64,000 nucleotides of DNA from JAMIFN01 sp964544605 (GTDB lineage: Bacteria; Pseudomonadota; Gammaproteobacteria; Burkholderiales; Burkholderiaceae_C). The stretch lies in contig CAZJBX010000002.1 in NCBI GenBank assembly GCA_964544605.1, positions 52,589 through 116,588 of the forward strand. Reading direction: 5' to 3'. Below are positions 16,860 through 23,914 of the stretch, one piece after another. The translations under genes and the position numbers were made by a program. The notes beneath the pieces were generated by a model that searched no databases, was not told the origin of the DNA, and saw only the letters and a program-made list of their open reading frames with translations. Numbering within the stretch: position 1 is the stretch's first letter; every line of letters starts with the position of its first letter.

Positions 16860-17894
16860 ATGCTTTTTTTGGGTTTTGAGTCCTCTTGCGATGAAACAGG
16901 CGTGGCCTTGATGGAGGCTGCGCCAGACGGCGCTGTGCGCTTGCTGGGGGAAGCGCTGCACAGCCAAATCGCCATGCACCGTGATTACGGCGGCGTGGTG
17001 CCTGAGCTGGCCAGCCGCGACCACATTCAACGCTTGGTGCCTTTGTTGGATGCGGTGATGCAGCAGGCGGGCCTGCCCCTGCAAGCGGTGGATGGCATTT
17101 GCTACACCCGTGGCCCTGGCTTGGCGGGGGCTTTGCTGACAGGGGCAGGTTTTGCCGCAGCTTTGGCCGCAGGCTTGGGCAAGCCTTTGGCGGGCATTCA
17201 CCACCTTGAAGGGCATTTGCTCTCGCCTTTTTTATCGGCAGATCCGCCCGAATTCCCCTTTATTGCGCTTTTGGTCTCAGGCGGGCACACGCAGCTGATG
17301 CGGGTCGATGGCGTGGGGCAATACCAGCTTTTGGGCGAAACCATAGACGATGCGGCGGGCGAGGCGTTTGACAAATCGGCCAAGCTTTTGGGGCTGGGCT
17401 ACCCTGGCGGGCCTGCTTTGGCGCGTTTGGCCGAGCAGGGCGCGGGCGATGCCTTTGCGCTGCCACGGCCTTTGCTGCACCAAAAGAATTTGGATTTCTC
17501 GTTTGCGGGTTTGAAAACGGCGGTGCTGACGCAGGCCAATAAACTGGCTGCGGCAGGTGAATTAGAGGCCCGTAAGGCCGATTTGGCCGCCAGCACGCAA
17601 GCGGCGATTGTGGAAGTGTTGGTGAAAAAATCGCTCAAAGCCTTGAAAGAGCAGGATTTGAAGCGCCTTGTGATTGCAGGCGGCGTGGGGGCCAACGCCA
17701 TGCTGCGCCAGCAGTTGGGCCAAGCTTGCGCCAAGCGCGGCATCCGCCTGCATTACCCGGAGCTGCATTTGTGTACCGATAACGGTGCCATGATTGCCTT
17801 GGCTGCGGCCATGCGTTGGCAGGCTGGGGTCTTGCAGTGGCAAGAGCAAGCCAGCTTCAAAGTACTGCCGCGCTGGGATTTGGCCCAGCTTTGA
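16860..17894 (+). CDS. tsaD: tRNA N6-adenosine threonylcarbamoyltransferase TsaD
   Basis: 344 residues. Start chosen at ATG 16860, which gives the family's MLFLGFESSCDETGVAL. The enzyme transfers the threonylcarbamoyl group to A37 of ANN-decoding tRNAs, with TsaB and TsaE. Metal ligands are in HHLEGHLLSPF, with VSGGHTQL for nucleotide binding, GETIDDAAGEAFDK and FSFAGLKTAV further on, and CTDNGAMIA near the end supplying the last Asp. All expected residues are present. It follows the DksA-like gene and is closed by a strong hairpin. Confidence 0.97.
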   Translation: MLFLGFESSCDETGVALMEAAPDGAVRLLGEALHSQIAMHRDYGGVVPELASRDHIQRLVPLLDAVMQQAGLPLQAVDGICYTRGPGLAGALLTGAGFAAALAAGLGKPLAGIHHLEGHLLSPFLSADPPEFPFIALLVSGGHTQLMRVDGVGQYQLLGETIDDAAGEAFDKSAKLLGLGYPGGPALARLAEQGAGDAFALPRPLLHQKNLDFSFAGLKTAVLTQANKLAAAGELEARKADLAASTQAAIVEVLVKKSLKALKEQDLKRLVIAGGVGANAMLRQQLGQACAKRGIRLHYPELHLCTDNGAMIALAAAMRWQAGVLQWQEQASFKVLPRWDLAQL

Positions 17895-17921
17895 GCTGCT
17901 GGCTTTGGCTTTGCCAGGCAT

Positions 17922-17953
17922 AAAAAAACCGCTTCAATAGAAGCGGTTTTTTG
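17922..17953. terminator. Bidirectional terminator between tsaD and rpmG
   Basis: Perfect stem AAAACCGCTT with AAGCGGTTTT (extended by AA/TT), six-base loop and A/T tracts on both sides. The two flanking genes converge, so it can serve both. Confidence 0.9.
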
Positions 17954-17970
17954 TGGTGCAAAGTTCGCGC

Positions 17971-18141
17971 TTATTTCAGCTTGATTTCTTTGTACTCGAC
18001 ATGCTTGCGCGCTTTGGGATCAAATTTCATGATCGCCATTTTCTCAGGCATGGTTTTTTTGTTTTTGGTCGTGGTGTAGAAGTGACCTGTACCAGCAGTT
18101 GATTCGAGTTTGATTTTCTCGCGTCCGCCTTTGCTTGCCAT
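17971..18141 (-). CDS. rpmG: 50S ribosomal protein L33
   Basis: 56 residues, normal size. The protein begins MASKGGREKIKLESTAGTGH, continues FYTTTKNKKTMPEKM and ends KHVEYKEIKLK. It is the bacterial form without the zinc-binding cysteines. Second gene of rpmB-rpmG, 24 bases after rpmB, with a GAAAGG ribosome site. Confidence 0.97.
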   Translation of the reverse strand: MASKGGREKIKLESTAGTGHFYTTTKNKKTMPEKMAIMKFDPKARKHVEYKEIKLK

Positions 18142-18165
18142 GGTGAATTCCTTTCAGTGCTTGAA

Positions 18166-18399
18166 TTAAGCTTGACCGCGAGCGCGCAGGTCAGCGAGAA
18201 CGGCGTCAATGCCATTTTTGTCGATGAGGCGCAAAGCCGCATTGGTGACGCGCAAGCGCACCCAGCGGTTTTCGCTTTCTACCCAGAAACGGCGGTATTG
18301 CAGGTTGGGCAGAAAACGGCGTTTGGTTTTGTTGTTGGCGTGGGAAACATTGTTGCCCACCATTGGGCCTTTGCCCGTGATATCGCATACGCGTGCCAT
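18166..18399 (-). CDS. rpmB: 50S ribosomal protein L28
   Basis: 77 residues, usual size. Contains MARVCDITGKGPMVGNNVSHANNKTKRRFLPN split as the family's N-terminal block, then RVTNAALRLIDKNGID. The cysteine near the start is single, so this is the zinc-free type. Paired with rpmG as in most proteobacteria. Confidence 0.97.
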   Translation of the reverse strand: MARVCDITGKGPMVGNNVSHANNKTKRRFLPNLQYRRFWVESENRWVRLRVTNAALRLIDKNGIDAVLADLRARGQA

Positions 18400-18533
18400 G
18401 CTAGCACTCCTTGTTTGCTAAAAGTTTGTCATCACAAAAAGGGACAAAGCCCGATTTGCACCTCGCTCGACGGCCTTTGCAGGCTGCCCAAGCGGCTTTT
18501 TTTATGGTTTCCGCAAAAATTGAGGAAGCTCGC

Positions 18534-18539
18534 ATTATA
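18534..18539 (-). promoter_or_regulatory. Candidate -10 element of rpmB-rpmG
   Basis: Perfect TATAAT on the minus strand, about 135 bases upstream of rpmB and just after the parvulin terminator. No recognisable -35. Confidence 0.45.
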
Positions 18540-18549
18540 GCCAGAAAAA

Positions 18550-18581
18550 ACAAAAGCCTGCATCCATGAGCAGGCTTTTGT
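18550..18581 (-). terminator. Terminator after the parvulin gene
   Basis: Perfect 12-bp stem, ACAAAAGCCTGC with GCAGGCTTTTGT, eight-base loop, followed on the minus strand by TTTTTCTGG. Confidence 0.85.
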
Positions 18582-18609
18582 GCGAGGGGGTGTCAAACAG
18601 GCGCTGGGC

Positions 18610-19437
18610 TTATTTGATTTTGGCTTTGCTGCGCAGATCTTCAAAGAAGGCTTGCATTTTGCCTTCCATCAGGCTTTGTGCGACTTGGTCTTTGACCTCT
18701 TCCAGTGGGGGGATGTCAGGGCCAGCGTTCTCGCGCTCGTCTTCCAGCAGGAGGATGTGGTAGCCGAAAGTGGTTTGCACAGGCTTTTTGCTGTATTGGC
18801 CTTTTTTCAGCTCACCCAGGGCTTGGCCGAATTCAGGCACATAAGTGCCAGGGTTGGCCCAACCCAAGTCGCCGCCATTGGCGCCAGAGCCTGGGTCTTG
18901 TGAATGTTTTTTCGCCAATTCAGCAAAGTTGGCCCCTTTATTGAGCTGGGCAATCAGGTCTTGGGCTTGCTTCTCATCGGGGACGAGGATGTGGCGCGAT
19001 TTGTATTCTTTGTTGCCGCCGCCTGCCGCTTCCAAGCCTTTGGCTTCGGCCACAGCGCGGTCGTATTCGGCTTGGATGTCAGCATCGCTGGGTTTGTTCT
19101 TCTCGATGAAGTCTTTTTGCAGCATTTGCATCAGCACTTGGTAGCGCATGGCTTCAATGTGGCGCTTGTATTCAGCGGTGTTTTCAAGGCCACGGCGCTG
19201 CGCCTCTTGCACCAAAATCTCTTGCATGATGAGGTGCTCAGAGATTTGCTCGCGCATGGCATCGCGATGCTCGGCGCTCACTTCTGCGCCGGGGGCGTTG
19301 CGCTCTAGGGTGGCGTCAATGGCGGCTTCAAGACGGCTGCTGGGGATGGGCTTGCCATTCACAACGGCAACATTTTGCGCTTGGGCGCTGACCATAAAGG
19401 CGCTGGCCAAGGCCAATGCGGTGAGGGTTTTTTTCAT
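18610..19437 (-). CDS. Periplasmic peptidyl-prolyl isomerase, parvulin (PpiC) type
   Basis: 275 residues. Residues 1-20 are a signal peptide (MKKTLTALALASAFMVSAQA). An N-terminal helical chaperone-like part follows. The parvulin domain covers about 145-240, with SRHILVPDEKQAQDLI, FAELAKKHSQDPGSGANGGDLGWA and FGYHILLLEDER. It resembles PrsA/SurA-like foldases that assist outer-membrane or secreted proteins. It ends a minus-strand group of envelope genes and is followed by a strong terminator. Confidence 0.93.
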   Translation of the reverse strand: MKKTLTALALASAFMVSAQAQNVAVVNGKPIPSSRLEAAIDATLERNAPGAEVSAEHRDAMREQISEHLIMQEILVQEAQRRGLENTAEYKRHIEAMRYQVLMQMLQKDFIEKNKPSDADIQAEYDRAVAEAKGLEAAGGGNKEYKSRHILVPDEKQAQDLIAQLNKGANFAELAKKHSQDPGSGANGGDLGWANPGTYVPEFGQALGELKKGQYSKKPVQTTFGYHILLLEDERENAGPDIPPLEEVKDQVAQSLMEGKMQAFFEDLRSKAKIK

Positions 19438-19524
19438 GAATCAAGACTCTCTTGGGCTGAAATAAATGAAGGGCAGCCAAGCTGCACAAGGCAAACAGTA
19501 TCGCAGAAAAAAGCGCTGCGACGC

Positions 19525-19812
19525 TTAGGCGGCGGTGTCTAAAACCACGGCGTGCAGGCCGAGGGCATAAAAGGGCGAGAGCGCGGCGTGCACTTGGCGG
19601 TGCTGGACCACGGGGCGCAGGCTGGCGAGGCTGGGGCAGCGCAGGATGATGCGAATGTGGCTGAGGGCATCGCCGTTTGGGTTGCCAGTGTGGCCTGCAT
19701 GGGCGGCGCTTTCGTTGATGACTTGGCAGAGGCGGGCTTGGGGGAAGGCTTGCGCCACGGCAGCCTCAATTTGCGCCAAGGTGTAGGGTGAGGTGTGGAG
19801 CGGGTTGCTCAT
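19525..19812 (-). CDS. bolA: BolA family protein
   Basis: 95 residues. The core VINESAAHAGH, then SHIRIILRCPSLASLRPVVQHRQVHAAL and FYALGLHAVVLDT at the end match BolA, with the FxGxxxxxRHRxV signature changed in detail (LRPVVQHRQV). BolA proteins pair with monothiol glutaredoxins in iron-sulphur handling and affect morphology. Start overlaps the yciB stop by four bases (ATGA), so translation is coupled. Somewhat divergent but clearly of the family. Confidence 0.88.
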   Translation of the reverse strand: MSNPLHTSPYTLAQIEAAVAQAFPQARLCQVINESAAHAGHTGNPNGDALSHIRIILRCPSLASLRPVVQHRQVHAALSPFYALGLHAVVLDTAA

Positions 19813-20363
19813 GGTTGGCTCTTTTCCTCAAACGCATCTTTGGGGAGGTTTTTGGCGATGTAAACGCCTTGAATCAGGGCAAAGCCCAGCCAGATGAGAC
19901 GGCTCCAGAGTTTGAAGCTCATCCATTGGTCATAGCTTTGCTCCAGCACGATGTAGGCGTTCAGCCCGGCCATGAGCAGGCAAAACACCACCCACATTTG
20001 CGCCAAGCGCAGCCAGACGGGATCAGGCAAGGGCAGTTTGCTGCCCAGTAGCATTTTGAGGGGGTTTTTCTGCCACACATAAATGCCCAAGATGAGCACC
20101 AGACTGAGGACGATTTCAAGCACGGTAGGCCACCATTGCAGGATTTTTTCATTGCGAAAAATCAGCGAGATGGAGGCAAATAGGCTGACGGCGACCAAGG
20201 TGAATTTTTGGATGGGTTCGAGCTGGCGGCCTTGTAAGAAGTAGCTCAGCAGCATTTGCGCCCAAGTGGCCAGCAGCAGCACGGCAATGGCAAAAAACTT
20301 GCCTTGCAGTTTGTAACTGACAAAGAACAAGATGAGGGGAATGAAGTCGAGTAGGGCAAGCAT
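19809..20363 (-). CDS. yciB: YciB family inner membrane-spanning protein (septation protein A)
   Basis: 184 residues from ATG 20363, which is where the family's LALLDFIPLILFFVSYKL begins. About five helices, with RNEKILQWWPTVLEIVLSL, KNPLKML, DPVWLRLAQMWVVFCLLMAGLNAYI and SYDQWMSFKLW further on. YciB acts in envelope integrity and cell division. It is followed by bolA with a four-base overlap and preceded 35 bases by the HxlR-type regulator. Confidence 0.93.
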   Translation of the reverse strand: MLALLDFIPLILFFVSYKLQGKFFAIAVLLLATWAQMLLSYFLQGRQLEPIQKFTLVAVSLFASISLIFRNEKILQWWPTVLEIVLSLVLILGIYVWQKNPLKMLLGSKLPLPDPVWLRLAQMWVVFCLLMAGLNAYIVLEQSYDQWMSFKLWSRLIWLGFALIQGVYIAKNLPKDAFEEKSQP

Positions 20364-20398
20364 GGCGGCAGATTGTAGGCCAGAGCCAGGGGCGGCGC

Positions 20399-20719
20399 TC
20401 AGGGGCCTTTGGTGCTTTTCTTGGCTTTGATGGCTTGCTGCCATTTGCTGGCAAAGGGCGGGAAGTCGCTCATGCGGCGGATGAGGTCAGCGCCCAAGGC
20501 GGTGATGTGGTAGCCCGCGCTGGAGTGCGCCACCAGGCCGTGCTCGCGCATGGCTTTGAGGCGGGTGTTGAGGGTGTTGGGGGTGACGCCGCCAATGCTG
20601 TCTTGCAGCAGGCGAAAGGTTTGCGGGTGGCCGTCGCGCAAGGCCCAAATCAGGCGCATGGCGTAGCGGCTCTCCAGGAGGCTGAGGAGTTCTGCCATGG
20701 CAAGGTCTTTGGACTTCAT
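20399..20719 (-). CDS. HxlR-type winged-helix transcriptional regulator
   Basis: 106 residues. A winged helix runs from residue 10 to 85: LLESRYAMRLIWALRDG, TFRLLQDSIGGVTPNTLNTRLKAMREHGLV, and wing residues YHITALGADLI. The family's usual N-terminal Cys sensor is absent. Such proteins often control nearby or redox-related genes; here the neighbours are envelope genes, so a local role is possible but only inferred. An alternative start at codon 8 (MAELLS) is possible. Confidence 0.8.
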   Translation of the reverse strand: MKSKDLAMAELLSLLESRYAMRLIWALRDGHPQTFRLLQDSIGGVTPNTLNTRLKAMREHGLVAHSSAGYHITALGADLIRRMSDFPPFASKWQQAIKAKKSTKGP

Positions 20720-20742
20720 GGCAGTGGCGCAGTGCTGGGGGC

Positions 20743-21372
20743 TTAGCGTTCAGCGACAGCGTTGTTGCTGTCCACTCGGCGCGCGCCGTTGAAGCGGCTT
20801 TGCCAGTAGTTGTTGTTCATGTTCTCGACCCGCACCAGTTTGCCTGAGCTGGGGGCGTGGATGAATTTGTTGTCGCCCACATAAATACCGACATGGCTGA
20901 AGGCGCGCTTCATGGTGTTGAAAAAGACCAAATCGCCCGGTTGCAGCTCGTCTTTTTGAATGGTGCGCGTGGCATGGGCTTGGTCGGCGGCGCGGCGTGG
21001 CAGGGATTGCCCCAAGGCGCGTTGCACGGCGCTGCGCACCAAGCCGCTGCAATCAAAGCCGCCGTCTTGCGGGCCATTGCCGCCGTAGCGGTAGGGCACG
21101 CCGATAAAGCCCATGGCGGTATTGACGATGCCGCTGCGTGGGCCCAAGGATTGTTTGGGCTCAAGGGGGTGGTTCAAGGGCAGGGCGGCAAAGGAGCTGC
21201 TGAGGGCGTTGTCGCTGAGGAAGTCGCCCAAGGCATCGCCATTGTCGAATTGACGCAGGAATTCACGGTCGGTGATGAGGGCGCCAAGGCTATCGGGCTC
21301 GGCCCATGCTGGGCTGCAAAGGCTGCCCAAAATCAGGCCAATGGCTGCAAGAGTGACTTGTCCTTTTTTCAT
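20743..21372 (-). CDS. Secreted NlpC/P60 (C40) peptidoglycan endopeptidase
   Basis: 209 residues. Signal peptide at residues 1-24 (GLILGSLCSPAWA). The C40 domain covers about 83-200: MGFIGVPYRYGG, catalytic Cys in GFDCSGLV, His in FSHVGIYVG, polar third residue in FIHAPSSG. It should cut D-Glu-to-diaminoacid bonds in wall peptides. The gene lies 34 bases after tolR, where tolA would be expected in a standard tol operon. That position suggests a role in wall remodelling with Tol-Pal, which is inference. Confidence 0.93.
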   Translation of the reverse strand: MKKGQVTLAAIGLILGSLCSPAWAEPDSLGALITDREFLRQFDNGDALGDFLSDNALSSSFAALPLNHPLEPKQSLGPRSGIVNTAMGFIGVPYRYGGNGPQDGGFDCSGLVRSAVQRALGQSLPRRAADQAHATRTIQKDELQPGDLVFFNTMKRAFSHVGIYVGDNKFIHAPSSGKLVRVENMNNNYWQSRFNGARRVDSNNAVAER

Positions 21373-21406
21373 AAGGGGGCAAGTCTAGTGGGCTTTGTCC
21401 CTGGGG

Positions 21407-21838
21407 TCAAGGCTGTTTTTGCGCCACCACCAAGCCGATGCGCTGGATGTTGTGGCTGCGCAAGCCGTCCATGGCTTGCACCACGGTCTCGTAGCGCAGG
21501 TCTTTACTGGCGGCAATGACGATGGCCAGCTCAGGGTTGTCGCTTTGTTCGGCCTGAATTTGGGTGATTAAATCGCCCAGATCGCTGCCTTGAGCCAGTT
21601 GGCCACGGCGTTGGCTGCTTAGCTTGTATTGGCTCTCGCTTTGGATGCCCAAGGTGAGCACATCGCGGGGCTTGTCGGGGCTGGGCGGCGCTTGGCTGAC
21701 GGAGGGTAGGTCGATGTCGCCCGTGGTGATGAGGGGCGCAGTCACCATAAAGATGACGAGCAATACCAGCATGACATCGATGAAGGGCACCATATTGATG
21801 TCGCCCATGGCGCGGCGTTGGCGGCGGCGGGTGCTCAT
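21407..21838 (-). CDS. tolR: TolR, biopolymer transport protein of the Tol-Pal system
   Basis: 143 residues, one transmembrane helix at 15-38 with the functional Asp in VPFIDVMLVLLVIFMV. The remainder is the periplasmic ExbD/TolR domain, ending YETVVQAMDGLRSHNIQRIGLV. TolQ and TolR form the proton-driven motor that works with TolA, TolB and Pal during cell constriction. It lies 22 bases after tolQ. tolA is not found next to it. Confidence 0.92.
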   Translation of the reverse strand: MSTRRRQRRAMGDINMVPFIDVMLVLLVIFMVTAPLITTGDIDLPSVSQAPPSPDKPRDVLTLGIQSESQYKLSSQRRGQLAQGSDLGDLITQIQAEQSDNPELAIVIAASKDLRYETVVQAMDGLRSHNIQRIGLVVAQKQP

Positions 21839-21860
21839 GCTTGTTTGGCCTTAATGCAAT

Positions 21861-22598
21861 TCATTGCCCAAAGCGGCTGGCCGCTGCTGGACGAGGAGCA
21901 GCAGCAGGTGCGGCGGCTTGGGGTGCTGGCAGCAGTTGGCGCTGCAAGATGTTGCTGAATTCGTCGATGAAGTTCTCCAGCTCATTGGCTTGGCGATCGG
22001 CACGGCGGGCGTAGCGGTTGTAGGCGATGACGGCGGGGATGGCCGCCAACAGGCCCAAGGCCGTGGCCACCAGCGCCTCGGCAATGCTGGGAGCGACGGT
22101 GGCCAAGCTCATTTGCGCTGCGCCGCCAAATTGGGTGAAGGTGCTCATGATGCCCCAGACCGTGCCGAACAGACCGACATAGGGGGAGACGGAGCCGACG
22201 GAGGCCAGCAAGGGCAGGCCGTCTTCGAGTGCGTCCATCTCGCGCTGCATGGCCGCACGCATGGCGCGATGGGCGGCATCTAACACCATGGCGCTGTCGG
22301 CGACGCGGCGCTCACGCAGTTTTTGCACCTCGCGCATACCCGCGAGGAAGATGCGCTCTTGCGGCCCTGCGTGTTTGGCGTTTTGGGTGGCTGCCAGTTG
22401 CAAATCAGCCAGTGAAGTGCCGGACCAAAACTCATCATCGAATTGGGTATTGAGCAGGGCGCTTTGGCGCAATTGCTTGGCTTTTTGAAAAATCAGCGCC
22501 CAAGAGGCGATGGAGGCCAGCAGCAAGAGCAGCATGACGATTTGCACCACCACACTGGCGTGCCAAATCAAAGAAAGCAGGGAGAGCGATTCGTTCAT
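21861..22598 (-). CDS. tolQ: TolQ, proton channel subunit of the Tol-Pal system
   Basis: 245 residues with three helices, at about 12-35, 130-160 and 170-195. Family blocks: SLLSLIWHASVVVQIVMLLLLLAS at the start, ERRVADSAMVLDAAHRAMRAAM, LPLLASVGSVSPYVGLFGTVWGIM and ALVATALGLLAAIPAVIAYN. The tail is Ala-Pro rich. TolQ and TolR use the proton gradient. The gene begins 132 bases after a seven-gene signalling operon on the same strand, so read-through from that operon is possible. Confidence 0.93.
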   Translation of the reverse strand: MNESLSLLSLIWHASVVVQIVMLLLLLASIASWALIFQKAKQLRQSALLNTQFDDEFWSGTSLADLQLAATQNAKHAGPQERIFLAGMREVQKLRERRVADSAMVLDAAHRAMRAAMQREMDALEDGLPLLASVGSVSPYVGLFGTVWGIMSTFTQFGGAAQMSLATVAPSIAEALVATALGLLAAIPAVIAYNRYARRADRQANELENFIDEFSNILQRQLLPAPQAAAPAAAPRPAAASRFGQ

Positions 22599-22730
22599 GG
22601 GTGGCGATTGTATAAGCGAAGTGACTCAGCCTGGGGTGCTTTTGGGGCGCAAATCGGCAGTGTTTGGCTTTCTGCCTGGGTCTGCTTTGGGCCAGAGTTG
22701 GCGGCGCGTTTGGGGCGGCTTGCTGGGCCT

Positions 22731-23357
22731 TCAGCGGGCGCTCGTGGCGGCAAATTTGTGGCTGGCGAGGCGAATGCCCCATATCAGTTCCACCAAGGCG
22801 GTGTTGTTGAGCAGGGGCTCGTCGCCCAAGATGAGCCAATAGCCTGTGCCATCAACCCAAAACAGCATGAGGCTGGTGCTGGGCATGAGCAGGCTGATGT
22901 CGGTGAAGAAGGACACGGCCCGCCCAGAGACAGACCAGCCGCGCTGCTGCTGGCGTTGCACAAAGCTGTAAAAATCAGCGGCGACCACGCTGAGGGTTTC
23001 GGCCTCTTCTGCGCTATAGCCCACATGGGCCAAGCAAAAGCCTTGGTCTGAGGCCAGCGCCGCTTTGCGTGAGCCAGACAAGCCTGCGATGGCATGGGGC
23101 AGGTAGTTATCGAGGCTGCTATCAGGAGCTTGCAGTTGGCGTGTGGTGGTTTGCACCCAAGTGGCGTCTAGGGCGTGGGCCAAGGTGTCGGCTTGCTCAG
23201 GGTGGGCTTGCAGCCAATCGGCTTGGGCCCAGGCGGGGCCTTGGGGCAGCAGGCTTTGCAGGGCTTGTGCTTGGGCATCGGGCTGGGCTTGGGCAAAGGC
23301 ATGCAAGGCCCCTGCGGGGGTGAGCATGAGGTAGGGGCCAGCTTTGGGGTCACTCAT
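22731..23357 (-). CDS. Uncharacterised protein with a roadblock/LC7-like C-terminal half, last gene of the GTPase operon
   Basis: 208 residues from ATG 23357, overlapping the GTPase stop by eight bases; a longer upstream start would lie inside the GTPase. The N-terminal 90 residues are Ala/Gln-rich and helical. Residues 100-195 look like a roadblock fold by pattern: GFCLAHVGYSAEEAETLSVVAADFYSF, GRAVSFFTDISLLMPS, SLMLFWVDGTGYWLILGD, then NNTALVELIWGI. This is a pattern reading, not a firm match. If right, the operon has two roadblock proteins, as needed for a hetero-regulated small GTPase. No signal peptide or membrane helix. Confidence 0.6.
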   Translation of the reverse strand: MSDPKAGPYLMLTPAGALHAFAQAQPDAQAQALQSLLPQGPAWAQADWLQAHPEQADTLAHALDATWVQTTTRQLQAPDSSLDNYLPHAIAGLSGSRKAALASDQGFCLAHVGYSAEEAETLSVVAADFYSFVQRQQQRGWSVSGRAVSFFTDISLLMPSTSLMLFWVDGTGYWLILGDEPLLNNTALVELIWGIRLASHKFAATSAR

Positions 23358-23901
23358 GCTCGGGCTCCGTGGTGTAGGGGTCAATGCTGTAGATGAGGGC
23401 TTGCACCACGGCGCGCATGTGCTCGCGGCTGCGGGCATCGGTGTCCATGATGATGGGGGGCAGGCCCAAGCTGATTAAGGTGTTGGCCAAGTTGTCGCGG
23501 ATGTGCCAGCCAGCCTCTTCGCCGTGGGTCAGGGCAACGACGAAACTGGTGTCGGCAATCAGGCGCTGAAAGGCCGAGGCATACAAGCGCAAGTCGGCAT
23601 CGGGGTCGGGGGCGCTGGCATTGATGAGCAGCACCAGCCCTAGGGCGTTTTCACTGAGGATGTCCCACATGAAGTCAAAGCGCTGCTGCCCTGGGGTGCC
23701 GTAGAGCCGCACTTGGTCGCCGCTGTCCAAGCGCATGAGGCCGTAATCCATGGCGACGGTGGTGGTGGGTTTGAGCAGTTGGGTGTCGTCGCTGGCTTTG
23801 GCCTCGGTGCTGACGACTTCAATATCTGAGAGGCTGCGAATAGCGGTGGTTTTGCCTGCCCCAACTGGGCCAGCGAAAACAAGTTTGTAGATTTTGCTCA
23901 T
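23350..23901 (-). CDS. Small Ras-like GTPase (MglA / COG2229 type)
   Basis: 183 residues. G1 loop is GPVGAGKTT at about 11-19. The switch II region reads YGTPGQQRFDFMW, where the usual DxxG is replaced by GTPGQ, as in MglA-like and COG2229 GTPases. The G4 motif, normally N/TKxD, reads ALTHGEE, so guanine specificity may be altered. The overall pattern fits bacterial small GTPases that partner roadblock proteins (MglA-MglB, or CvnD-CvnB of actinobacterial conservons). The operon has such a roadblock protein as its first gene. GTPase activity is inferred, not shown. Confidence 0.85.
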   Translation of the reverse strand: MSKIYKLVFAGPVGAGKTTAIRSLSDIEVVSTEAKASDDTQLLKPTTTVAMDYGLMRLDSGDQVRLYGTPGQQRFDFMWDILSENALGLVLLINASAPDPDADLRLYASAFQRLIADTSFVVALTHGEEAGWHIRDNLANTLISLGLPPIIMDTDARSREHMRAVVQALIYSIDPYTTEPEHE

Positions 23902-23914
23902 GGCAGGCCCTCCT

